Positions 40,869-52,241 of a DNA stretch of 64,000 bases are shown here, piece by piece. The stretch comes from Gelidibacter salicanalis (GTDB taxonomy: Bacteria > Bacteroidota > Bacteroidia > Flavobacteriales > Flavobacteriaceae). Each line of letters opens with the position of its first letter. Position 1 is the first letter of the stretch. Location: NCBI RefSeq assembly GCF_007997285.1, contig NZ_VORX01000001.1:1-64000 (forward strand), in the 5' to 3' direction. The translations under genes and the position numbers were made by a program. Under the pieces are notes generated by a model. That model saw nothing but the letters and a program-made list of their open reading frames with translations. It did not search any database and was not told the origin of the DNA.

Positions 40869-43800
40869 ATGAACTACGAGAACTTAAAGATATCGAATCA
40901 GCAAGCGGAGGAAATCTTACTGAAACGCTTTAATATTATAGGGAGTGCATCGCCGCTTCCTGGAGAAATCGATTTTAATTTTAGGATTAAGGTCGCTGAT
41001 TCGGACGGTTTTATTCTGAAAATTTCCCGACCGGATGAAGATGAAGGCTATCTTGATTTTCAACAAAAACTATTGCAACATGTTGATGGTAATGGGCAAC
41101 ATCTTATGGCGCCTAAAGTAATTATGGATGTTGACGGGAATCCGATTTCTAAAATAACTGACGCTTTTGGTAAGGAGCGCTTTGTTCGATTATTAACTTG
41201 GATTTCTGGCCGTGTGTGGAGCACGGTAAATCCGCAATTAGACGATTTACGCTTTAGTTTAGGGGAGCAATGTGGCCTGTTAACCCAAGCATTGCAAGGC
41301 TTTGATCATCCGGAAGCACATCGCGAATTTGCCTGGGATGTAGCGCAAGCACTATGGACCAAACCGCATTTGGATTTGTTTCAGAATGAAGATCGAGAAA
41401 TCATCGCCTACTTCCAGAATCAGTTTGAAGAATCGCAAGACAGCTATTCCAATTTAAGAACCGCAGTTGTTCATAATGATGCCAACGACAATAATGTGAT
41501 TGTTTCATCAGACTTGATACATCCAAAAGTTCAGGCGTCTATCGATTATGGTGATGCCGTCCACACTCAAATCCATAATGACCTTGCGGTGGCGTGTGCT
41601 TATGCCATTATGAATCATAATGATCCGTTGGAAGCTGCTTTGCCAATTGTACAAGGATATCACACAACATTTCCGTTAGAGGAAAATGAGTTGATGCATT
41701 TATATAATGCTATTGCCATGCGCTTGGTGATTTCCGTTACCAAATCGGCCATCAATAAAATAGAAGAGCCTGATAATACCTACTTATTCATTAGCGAAAA
41801 ACCAGCCTGGGAAGTCCTGAAGAAATGGAGAAAAATAAGTGCCGATTTTGCTTATTTCAGTTTTAGAAAGGTGTGTGGCTTTGAAGCGCACCCTAACGTG
41901 AATCTATTCAAAAACTGGGCTTCATCGGAGGACTTCCAACTTTCAGAGTTATTTCCATCAATCGCCAGTAATGAATCACATCATCTCGATTTAAGTGTGT
42001 CCAGCAAATGGATTGGTCATCAGGAAGACTTTAATGATTTAGACTTTTTTGAATTTAAACTAAACCGACTTCAAAAGGAACATCCAAACAACATTATCGC
42101 AGGCGGCTATTTGGAGCCACGTGCTTTATACACGTCGGATGCCTTTGATAAAGTTGGAAATTCAGGTACCGAGAGTAGAACCATTCATTTAGGTATCGAT
42201 TTTTGGTTACCTAGCGGAACTCCTATTCATGCTTTGTTAGATGGAGAAGTAGTCATTGCCGTCAATGATGCGGGCAATAAAGAATATGGCGGATTGGTGA
42301 TTTTGAAACACCAAACTGACCAATTTGAATTTTATACACTTTATGGTCATTTATCGGTGGCGAGCGCTACGGCACACAAAGTTGGTGATTATATTAAAAA
42401 AGGTGTGCAAATAGGAGAACTGGGCACCTCTGAAGAAAATGGCAATTGGGTGCCTCATCTTCATTTTCAAGTGCTATTGTCGCTTTTAGGGTATACCAAG
42501 GATTTTCCAGGGGTCGCTTATTACAATCAAATAAATGTTTGGAAAAATATCTGTCCTGATCCTAATCTATTATTCAAATCAAATGCACTTCAAAAAACTT
42601 TAGAAACCTCTAATGCCGAATTAATTGCTTATAGAAAACAACATTTAGGCAAAAGTTTAAGCCTTCAATATAAAGTGCCTATAAAAATGGTGCGGGGTGC
42701 CGGTCAATATGTAATAGATCAATTCGGGCGTAAATATTTGGACACCGTTAATAACGTCGCGCATGTTGGACATGAAAATTACAAGGTCGTAAAAGCAGGT
42801 CAAGAACAAATGGCACTGATCAATACCAATTCGCGCTATTTGCATGACAATATCAATGCCTTGGCTGAAGAGCTTTTGGAAACCTTACCACCAGAATTGA
42901 GTGTCTTGCATTTTGTGAATTCAGGAAGTGAAGCCAATGAATTGGCCATTAGAATGGTGAAAGCAGCCACAGGCCAACGCGATATTATTGCAAGTGAGGT
43001 TGGTTATCATGGCAATAGTAATATGTGTATTGATATCAGTTCGTATAAGTTTGATGGAAAGGGTGGAAGTGGCGCACCAGAACACACGCATATTTTTCCC
43101 TTGCCTGATGCTTTTAGAGGGAAATATACAGGAGAACATACGGGCGAATTGTATGCCGAGGAAGTCCAAAAGCAAATCGATAGCATTCATAAAAAAGGTC
43201 GTGGCGTTGGCGCATTTATTATAGAACCAATTATTAGTTGCGGTGGACAAGTTGAGTTGCCAGAAGGGTTTTTAGCCAAAGCATATGAAAAAGTGAGAGC
43301 GGCTGGTGGCCTTTGTATTTCCGATGAAGTACAAACAGGTTGCGGCCGAATGGGTAAAACATTTTGGGGTTTTCAGCTGCATGATGTCACGCCAGATATT
43401 GTGACTATTGGAAAACCATTAGGTAACGGACATCCGCTTGCCGCTGTTGTCTGTACGCGCGACGTTGCAGATAAGTTTGCCAATGGAATGGAGTATTTCA
43501 ACACATTTGGAGGTAATCCTGTGTCTTGTGCCATTGGCGCTGAAGTAATTCGTACCGTAAAACGTGAAAAATTGCAAGAAAATGCTTTAAACGTTGGCGA
43601 ATTTTTAAAAGCGGAACTTCATAATCTGTCGCAAGAGTTTCCAATTATTGGCGATGTTCGTGGGCAAGGATTATTTCTTGGGATTGAATTGGTAGATGCT
43701 GATAAAAATCCTTTAGCGGCACAAACAGATTATATAGCCGACCGAATGAAAGACCACGGTATTTTAATGAGTACCGACGGTCCTGATCACAATGTCTTAA

Positions 43801-43895
43801 AAATAAAACCGCCCATTGTTTTTACGAAAGCCAACGCTGAAGAGTTGCTCCTTTATTTAAGAAAAGTGCTTGCGGAAGATTTTATGAAGTTATGA
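40869..43895 (+). CDS. Kinase - M23 peptidase - phospholyase fusion enzyme
   Basis: 1008 residues in three modules. Residues 1-340 are an aminoglycoside-phosphotransferase-type kinase (catalytic HNDANDNN at about 201; metal motif SIDYGD at about 224), of the group of human hydroxylysine kinase. Residues 425-545 are a LytM/M23 zinc peptidase (HLGID at about 439; YGHLS; HLHF at about 529). Residues 575-1008 are a class-III aminotransferase fold (NSGSEANELA at about 683; SDEVQTGCGRMG; PLP Lys in GKPLGNGHP at about 848) closest to the ethanolamine-phosphate / phosphohydroxylysine phospholyases. No signal peptide, so cytosolic. The domain order is known from other bacteria. Its place between GH63 and GH2 genes suggests glycosylated hydroxylysine as the source of its substrate. 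Confidence 0.85.
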   Translation: MNYENLKISNQQAEEILLKRFNIIGSASPLPGEIDFNFRIKVADSDGFILKISRPDEDEGYLDFQQKLLQHVDGNGQHLMAPKVIMDVDGNPISKITDAFGKERFVRLLTWISGRVWSTVNPQLDDLRFSLGEQCGLLTQALQGFDHPEAHREFAWDVAQALWTKPHLDLFQNEDREIIAYFQNQFEESQDSYSNLRTAVVHNDANDNNVIVSSDLIHPKVQASIDYGDAVHTQIHNDLAVACAYAIMNHNDPLEAALPIVQGYHTTFPLEENELMHLYNAIAMRLVISVTKSAINKIEEPDNTYLFISEKPAWEVLKKWRKISADFAYFSFRKVCGFEAHPNVNLFKNWASSEDFQLSELFPSIASNESHHLDLSVSSKWIGHQEDFNDLDFFEFKLNRLQKEHPNNIIAGGYLEPRALYTSDAFDKVGNSGTESRTIHLGIDFWLPSGTPIHALLDGEVVIAVNDAGNKEYGGLVILKHQTDQFEFYTLYGHLSVASATAHKVGDYIKKGVQIGELGTSEENGNWVPHLHFQVLLSLLGYTKDFPGVAYYNQINVWKNICPDPNLLFKSNALQKTLETSNAELIAYRKQHLGKSLSLQYKVPIKMVRGAGQYVIDQFGRKYLDTVNNVAHVGHENYKVVKAGQEQMALINTNSRYLHDNINALAEELLETLPPELSVLHFVNSGSEANELAIRMVKAATGQRDIIASEVGYHGNSNMCIDISSYKFDGKGGSGAPEHTHIFPLPDAFRGKYTGEHTGELYAEEVQKQIDSIHKKGRGVGAFIIEPIISCGGQVELPEGFLAKAYEKVRAAGGLCISDEVQTGCGRMGKTFWGFQLHDVTPDIVTIGKPLGNGHPLAAVVCTRDVADKFANGMEYFNTFGGNPVSCAIGAEVIRTVKREKLQENALNVGEFLKAELHNLSQEFPIIGDVRGQGLFLGIELVDADKNPLAAQTDYIADRMKDHGILMSTDGPDHNVLKIKPPIVFTKANAEELLLYLRKVLAEDFMKL

Positions 43896-43952
43896 TTCCC
43901 ATCCAATAAATAAAAATAGTACCATACGTCCCAAAATTCTGTGGACTAATAA

Positions 43953-47099
<3,147 letters not shown>

Positions 47100-47199
47100 T
47101 AATTCAAGTTTATTTCGACAAAATCATCTCTAGGAATGTGTCTCAATACCTATACAACCTATCTGAGAGTTGAATATTTGAGAACTATTCTCGGACGGC

Positions 47200-47210
47200 T
47201 GTCCGATAGA
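47200..47210. repeat. Solo terminal repeat of the MITE-like family
   Basis: TGTCCGATAGA, preceded by TCGGACGGC, matches the tip of the TIR of the 223-bp elements with one change. No element body follows. It may be a relic or chance. Confidence 0.3.
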
Positions 47211-47222
47211 AAAACATAAAAA

Positions 47223-47262
47223 AAGCCGTTTCAATTAGTTTTGAGACGGCTTCTTTTTTTTC
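47223..47262 (+). terminator. Terminator after the GH2 gene
   Basis: AAGCCGTTTCAA / TTGAGACGGCTT, a 12-bp stem, followed by a C and nine T. This is a strong Rho-independent terminator closing the GH63 - fusion - GH2 operon. Confidence 0.85.
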
Positions 47263-47340
47263 ATTTAAGTGAACATAAATTCTTTAATTTCATAAAAAAA
47301 AACATTGTATTTCACGGATCAATTTGATGCAAAATTCAAG

Positions 47341-47467
47341 TATCAACTCAATAATTTGATCGGTTTTGAAATAGAATCCAACCTTATTTTTTCGGAAGCT
47401 TTTTATAGAAAACAATCAAGATGTTGCCTTGTGCTTTTTTGTGTTTTCGACGGAAATAAAACTTTAG
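47341..47467 (+). pseudogene. Porin 3' end, third copy
   Basis: YQLNNLIGFEIESNLIFSEA in frame, then a frameshift and DNA reading ...FVFSTEIKL-stop, repeats the end of the alginate-export-like porin at 13278-14648. The similarity continues past the stop to about 47540. It is more decayed than the copy at 18136. The remainder to 47713 holds no gene. Confidence 0.75.
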
Positions 47468-47713
47468 CTTAAATAGTTGTAACTTAGAAAGCGCTAACCG
47501 ATTTAAAAACGCGGCATTACCTAAACAAAAAAAAATTATAAGGTGGAAGCCCGATTTAGCAACATCTCACTATTTAAAAACGATCATGTTACTTTCGGAC
47601 TGGCGTTGTAAATGCTATCCAATACACAAAGTCTTGCTCGCAAATGTAAAGAAACCTGTAATTTGTTTCATAATCCCCTTATTATGTATTAATAAGGATA
47701 GCAGATGACCCTT

Positions 47714-47721
47714 TATCTTTG
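47714..47721 (+). promoter_or_regulatory. Candidate -7 promoter element of the SDR gene
   Basis: TATCTTTG fits TANNTTTG and lies 29 bp before the ATG at 47751. The -33 element is not obvious. Confidence 0.5.
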
Positions 47722-47750
47722 CATCACAATTAATTACAAAAATAAAATTT

Positions 47751-48503
47751 ATGGACTTATCTAATAATATTTCAGGTAAAATTATAGTCATCACTGGTGC
47801 CAGTGGTGGTTTAGGAGAAACAACCGCCCGGCATTTAGCTTCAAAAGGAGCTCATGTGGTTTTGGGGGCACGTCGTGAGGAACTATTGAAAAAAGTTGCC
47901 GACGAGATTAATGCGGACGGAAAGGGAAAAGCCGTTTACTCAAAAACGGACGTGACGAAAAAAGAGGAGGTAAAAGCCTTGGTGGACAAAGCTGTAAAGG
48001 AATTTGGCAAAATTGATGTAATGATTAATAATGCGGGCCTTATGGCCATTGCGCCTCTTAGTGAAACTAAGGTTGATGAGTGGGACCAAATGATAGACGT
48101 TAACATAAAAGGCGTTCTTTATGGGATAGCCGCCGCACTTCCAATTTTTCAAAAGCAAGAATCAGGTCATTTTATCAACCTTTCTTCCGTTGCAGGTGTA
48201 AAAGTATTTAGTCCCGGAGGAACTGTTTATAGTGGAACCAAATATGCTGTTCGCGCAATATCTGACGGACTTCGCCACGAAGTAGGTGGAAACATTAGAA
48301 CGACAACTCTAGAACCGGGTGCCATCGATTCTGAATTAAAGTTTGGAAGTTCACATAAAGAAAGTTCAGAATTTGTTAAAGAATTTTATCAGCAAGCCAT
48401 TCCGGCCGATGCTATTGCAAGAACGATTGCATTTGTTATTGAACAGCCAAGCGATGTAGATGTCAACGAAATTGTTATCCGTCCTACAAAACAAGAATTC
48501 TAA
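47751..48503 (+). CDS. Short-chain dehydrogenase/reductase 1
   Basis: 250 residues, classical SDR. The cofactor motif TGASGGLGE (TGxxxGxG) near residue 16, NNAGL at about 93, the catalytic Ser in NLSSVAGV and the YxxxK in YSGTKYAVRA are all present. The Arg pair GARREE after strand two suggests NADPH preference. The substrate is unknown. It is followed by an AraC regulator in the same direction, a common pairing in which the regulator controls oxidoreductase genes nearby, here including the second SDR gene beyond it. Confidence 0.93.
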   Translation: MDLSNNISGKIIVITGASGGLGETTARHLASKGAHVVLGARREELLKKVADEINADGKGKAVYSKTDVTKKEEVKALVDKAVKEFGKIDVMINNAGLMAIAPLSETKVDEWDQMIDVNIKGVLYGIAAALPIFQKQESGHFINLSSVAGVKVFSPGGTVYSGTKYAVRAISDGLRHEVGGNIRTTTLEPGAIDSELKFGSSHKESSEFVKEFYQQAIPADAIARTIAFVIEQPSDVDVNEIVIRPTKQEF

Positions 48504-48610
48504 ACATGTTGTGTTAAAAGATCTTCAATTAAGAGAAGTTTTAAATTTAGAATAGTATAAATGGGCCTTATCTGAAGACAAGATTTGGTCCATTTTAAAT
48601 ATATTGCAAC

Positions 48611-49483
48611 ATGATTCATTTTAATTCAATAAAAGCATACAATACTTATTTAGGTTATGGCAAGCCGAAAAAAGAGTTGATAGATGTGGTGAGGTATAAG
48701 GATTTTGAAAACCTTCGGTTGACTTGCAAAGGGTTGACTTCCGATTTTTACATGATGGCGTTTAAGAGGAGTATGACCGATTTAAATTGGTTCGGAAATA
48801 CCGAGTATGATACAGAGTCAGGTTTTTTGTATTTTATAAAACCCAATCAAGTTCACAGTTGGAAGGTTCTAAAACCCTGGGAAGGATACCAGATTTTAAT
48901 ATCTCCAATTCTCTTGCAGGAATATGCGATTGATTTCAATTTTTTTCAATACGAGGTTGATGAAGCGCTCTTCTTAACGGATGATGAGCAACTTCAGATT
49001 GAGCAATTGTATGAACAAATTTTAAATGAATACAGAAAGGATAATTATGAGCTTGATTTACTGATGGCCTATTGTAATTTGATTTTCACTTACATTGAAA
49101 AATGTTACAAACGTCAGTTTAAAACAAGACAACCTTTGTACAATAAAATTGTGCTGGAATTTAAGCGACAATTAAATGACTATTATTCTAAAGAGCCTAA
49201 AGTATTACCTACCGTACATTATTTTGCAGAACAATTAAATCTGTCTAGCAATTATTTTGGAGACCTCATAAAACACAATACTGGAAAAACAGCTTCAGAA
49301 ATTATTCAAGAAAGAATAATTTTGGTAGCAAAGCAGCAATTAAAAGAAGATCAGCACAGCATATCGGAAATTGCCTATAATTTAGGATTTGATTATCCAA
49401 CTTATTTTGGACGTCTCTTCAAAAAGCTTACAGGAATTACACCTACAGAATTCAAAAAACAAGTGAATAAAGCCAGTAAGTAA
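48611..49483 (+). CDS. AraC-family transcriptional regulator 2
   Basis: 290 residues. N-terminal cupin-like sensor (residues 1-150; YFIKPNQVHSWKVLKPWEGY) and C-terminal AraC HTH pair (about 185-285; YFAEQLNLSSNYFGDLIKHN, then HSISEIAYNLGFDYPTYFGR and LFKKLTGITPTEFKK). This form is frequent in Bacteroidota next to short-chain dehydrogenases. It lies 107 bp after SDR 1 and 299 bp before SDR 2, both on the same strand, and is the natural candidate to regulate them. The gap 49484-49782 has no other gene. Confidence 0.92.
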   Translation: MIHFNSIKAYNTYLGYGKPKKELIDVVRYKDFENLRLTCKGLTSDFYMMAFKRSMTDLNWFGNTEYDTESGFLYFIKPNQVHSWKVLKPWEGYQILISPILLQEYAIDFNFFQYEVDEALFLTDDEQLQIEQLYEQILNEYRKDNYELDLLMAYCNLIFTYIEKCYKRQFKTRQPLYNKIVLEFKRQLNDYYSKEPKVLPTVHYFAEQLNLSSNYFGDLIKHNTGKTASEIIQERIILVAKQQLKEDQHSISEIAYNLGFDYPTYFGRLFKKLTGITPTEFKKQVNKASK

Positions 49484-49782
49484 ACCATATCCGTCGAAAG
49501 TTTAGTTTTTAAAGTTGCTCTTTTATTTGAGTTATACAAATCAGGTGATTGTAGGAGACCAAGAGATTTTAATTGGCGCTCCTTTAAAATTTCTCTAATA
49601 CACTGGAATGTCGAGAGACAAATGATGATGAAAACACAGGTATTTTTGAAAAATTTTGTTTCTATCCCAAATTTGGTAAGTTAAAAGCAGCCATTATGTT
49701 TTAAAGTAATGAAGCATTTAAATATTTGTATGAGTTAAACAATATTTTATTTATTGACGAACTTGTAGAAAACTATAAACAC

Positions 49783-50604
49783 ATGAGTAAGAAAAAAATT
49801 TTAATTACAGGCGCAGGTTCAGGTTTAGGTAAAGGAGCGGCAATTGGATTGGCTAAAGAAGGACATTCCGTCATAGCGGGAATGCATACTTGGGAGCAAA
49901 TGTCCCGTTTTATTTTGGAGAGAAAAGGTACAGACTACGAGAAAAATCTAGAACTTATAAAACTTGATATCCTGGATAGGATGGATTGTGAAAAGGCGTG
50001 GGAATATGATATTGACATTTTAGTAAATAACGTCGGGATAGGCCAAACAGGGCCGGTTGCTGAAATTCCTGTAGACTTAATGCGAGAGGTTATGGAAACC
50101 AACGTGTTTTCGCCGTTAGAATTCTCACAACCTATAATACGTCAAATGGTGGAGAAAGGGAAAGGAAAAATTATATTCCTATCGTCCATTTCCGGATTGT
50201 CAACCCAACCTTTTTTAGCACCATATAACGCGTCAAAATATGCGTTAGAAGCGGTTGTACAAGCTTTACGTGACGAGTTGCAGCCCATGGGAGTAACGAT
50301 AGCTACCATAAATCCAGGACCTTTTGAAACAGGATTTAATGACAGAATGTATGATACTTATAAACAATGGTTTGATGAAGATATAAATTTTACGCCGATA
50401 AAAAGTATTGAGAAAGCTGCAAAAAAATTGGGAGAGAATCAATTTGACCCTAAAGGAATGATTGATAAAATGATTGAAGTGATTCCGCAGGAATCGCATA
50501 GCTTCAGAACAATCTGGCCAGACAGTTTTGTAAAAACCTGTAAAGATTATCAGAAAAGTCAATATGACTTGATGGTTGATGAGGTTGAGCCGTCAAAAAA
50601 ATAA
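49783..50604 (+). CDS. Short-chain dehydrogenase/reductase 2
   Basis: 273 residues from ATG 49783 (MSKKKILITGAGSGLGKGAA); a longer in-frame start at 49726 adds a stretch foreign to SDRs. The cofactor motif TGAGSGLGK, VNNVGIGQTGP, the catalytic Ser in FLSSISGLST and YNASKYAL (YxxxK) are intact. The C-terminus is longer than in SDR 1, with a helical segment rich in charged residues (FVKTCKDYQKSQYDLMVDEV). The substrate is unknown. A strong terminator follows. Confidence 0.9.
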   Translation: MSKKKILITGAGSGLGKGAAIGLAKEGHSVIAGMHTWEQMSRFILERKGTDYEKNLELIKLDILDRMDCEKAWEYDIDILVNNVGIGQTGPVAEIPVDLMREVMETNVFSPLEFSQPIIRQMVEKGKGKIIFLSSISGLSTQPFLAPYNASKYALEAVVQALRDELQPMGVTIATINPGPFETGFNDRMYDTYKQWFDEDINFTPIKSIEKAAKKLGENQFDPKGMIDKMIEVIPQESHSFRTIWPDSFVKTCKDYQKSQYDLMVDEVEPSKK

Positions 50605-50625
50605 TTTTAGTAAATTTATTATGAT

Positions 50626-50670
50626 AAAAATGACCATCGTTGTATAACAATGATGGTCATTTTATTTTAG
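50626..50670 (+). terminator. Terminator after SDR 2
   Basis: AAAATGACCATC pairs with GATGGTCATTTT, and the inner GTTGT/ACAA extends the stem. TTTATTTTAG follows. Confidence 0.8.
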
Positions 50671-51126
50671 TATAATGAATTCGTTTCAGTGATGATGGCG
50701 TTTTTAGGCAAGATTCTAAGCCTTTAATACGCTACCCTTCATGCAGTAACTAGTGGGTTGTATAATGGATTAGTGATGACAGAAAAAGTCAATGCTAATT
50801 TTAATTCTATCTTAAATTTTAGCTGTCTTTTTTCTGAGTTTCATCTGTATGTCATCAATAGCATGGATATAGTTTATCTTAATTTAACTTGACTTATCTA
50901 GAACAATGTAGATCGACTGTAATAAAACGCTTCACTGATCTGAAATAAATCTTCTTGCTCCACTCTCAAAACTTGGATGCAAACTCGTATAATTGGTTTT
51001 TAAATTGTTTCCAAAATTATTTAATAAGCTGTAAAAGAGCAGTTAAATATCTTTGATGTTAGAGGTGTTTTTAGTTAAATTCTGTTAAAATAAAACCAAC
51101 CCGTCATACGTTTCGGTTTAAAAAAT
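50671..51126. other. Gap without a recognised gene
   Basis: About 450 bp of AT-rich DNA between the SDR terminator and the efflux operon promoter. No open frame, repeat or RNA motif stood out on either strand. Confidence 0.4.
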
Positions 51127-51134
51127 TAGATTTG
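51127..51134 (+). promoter_or_regulatory. Candidate promoter element of the RND operon
   Basis: TAGATTTG fits TANNTTTG and lies 40 bp before the adaptor ATG. It is part of TAGATTTGTCTA, a small palindrome that could also be a TetR-type half-site, although no TetR gene is nearby. Confidence 0.45.
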
Positions 51135-51174
51135 TCTAAACAGGAAGTATCCTAACTATTATACACCTCCTCAA

Positions 51175-52233
51175 ATGAAAAAAAGATACATCTTTTTCAC
51201 ACTGCTGGCCTGCGGAATTATTGCGCTCATTGCATATAGAATAAGTGCTAATTCAAAAATAAACACTCCTAAGAATGCTCAAAAATCCACCAATGTCATG
51301 GGGGTGCAAGGGACGGTTCTTAAAGCCGTAAAATTTGCTGATAATTTAACCCTTTCGGGTACTTTAGAGCCCAACGAAGAAATTGAGCTCCGAAGTGAGA
51401 TTTCTGGAATTGTAGAAAGTATCAATTTTGAAGAAGGTGCCAAAGTATCAAAAGGTCAAGTGCTCTTTCGCGTCAATGATATTGAGCTCCGTGCCCAATT
51501 ATCAAAAGTAAAAACGGCCCAGCAATTAGCGTCGGAAAACCAACGCAGGGCGAAATTGTTGTTAGATAAACAAGCCATCAGTGTGGAAGAATACGATATG
51601 TCTAACGCTGATTTTGAATCGGCCAAAGCAGAATCCCAACTCATCGCAGCACAATTATCAAAAACTAGCGTTCGTGCGCCATTCTCCGGAACTATTGGGT
51701 TGCGCTCAATTTCAAAAGGAACTTATGTTACTCCCGCGACACCTATTGCCAATCTGGTCAATACAAATCAGCTGAAACTCACATTTGCCATTCCTGAAAA
51801 ATACGTTTCACGTATGAAGGTTGGTAGTACCCTAACGTTTACCACATCCAACTCAGACGAGGAACACAATGCTAAAATTTATGCTATTGAGCCTCAAGTA
51901 GATGTCGCCACCAGAACTTTAAAAATGCGCGCCATTGCTGAAAATAAGGAAGGAAAACTCTATCCCGGCACCTTCGCAAACGTCACCTTGCCTTTAGAAA
52001 CAGTAGACGATGCCTTGTTAGTGCCGACAGAAGCGCTGATTCCCATCCAAAATGGTAAAATGATATTCGTGTTAAGCGGAGGCAAAGCAAAAGAGGTTAT
52101 CGTAGAAACCGGCGTCAGAACGGACAGTATGGTACGAGTCCTTTCTGGAATTAAAGTAGGGGATACCATTTTAACTTCAGGGGTTATGTCACTCAAAAAC
52201 GGCACTCCTGTAAAAGTGAATCTTAACAATTAA
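51175..52233 (+). CDS. RND efflux periplasmic adaptor (MexA/AcrA type)
   Basis: 352 residues. An N-terminal membrane anchor (YIFFTLLACGIIALIAYRIS) is followed by the biotinyl-lipoyl-like half (LTLSGTLEPNEEIELRSEIS, GIVESINFEEGAKVSKGQVL), a short alpha-hairpin coiled coil (about 100-155), then TSVRAPFSGTIGLRSISKGT and beta-barrel and membrane-proximal domains. It bridges the inner-membrane pump and outer-membrane channel encoded immediately downstream (8 bp and an overlap). The three genes form one operon for drug, dye or metabolite export. Confidence 0.93.
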   Translation: MKKRYIFFTLLACGIIALIAYRISANSKINTPKNAQKSTNVMGVQGTVLKAVKFADNLTLSGTLEPNEEIELRSEISGIVESINFEEGAKVSKGQVLFRVNDIELRAQLSKVKTAQQLASENQRRAKLLLDKQAISVEEYDMSNADFESAKAESQLIAAQLSKTSVRAPFSGTIGLRSISKGTYVTPATPIANLVNTNQLKLTFAIPEKYVSRMKVGSTLTFTTSNSDEEHNAKIYAIEPQVDVATRTLKMRAIAENKEGKLYPGTFANVTLPLETVDDALLVPTEALIPIQNGKMIFVLSGGKAKEVIVETGVRTDSMVRVLSGIKVGDTILTSGVMSLKNGTPVKVNLNN

Positions 52234-52241
52234 AAGCGCTG

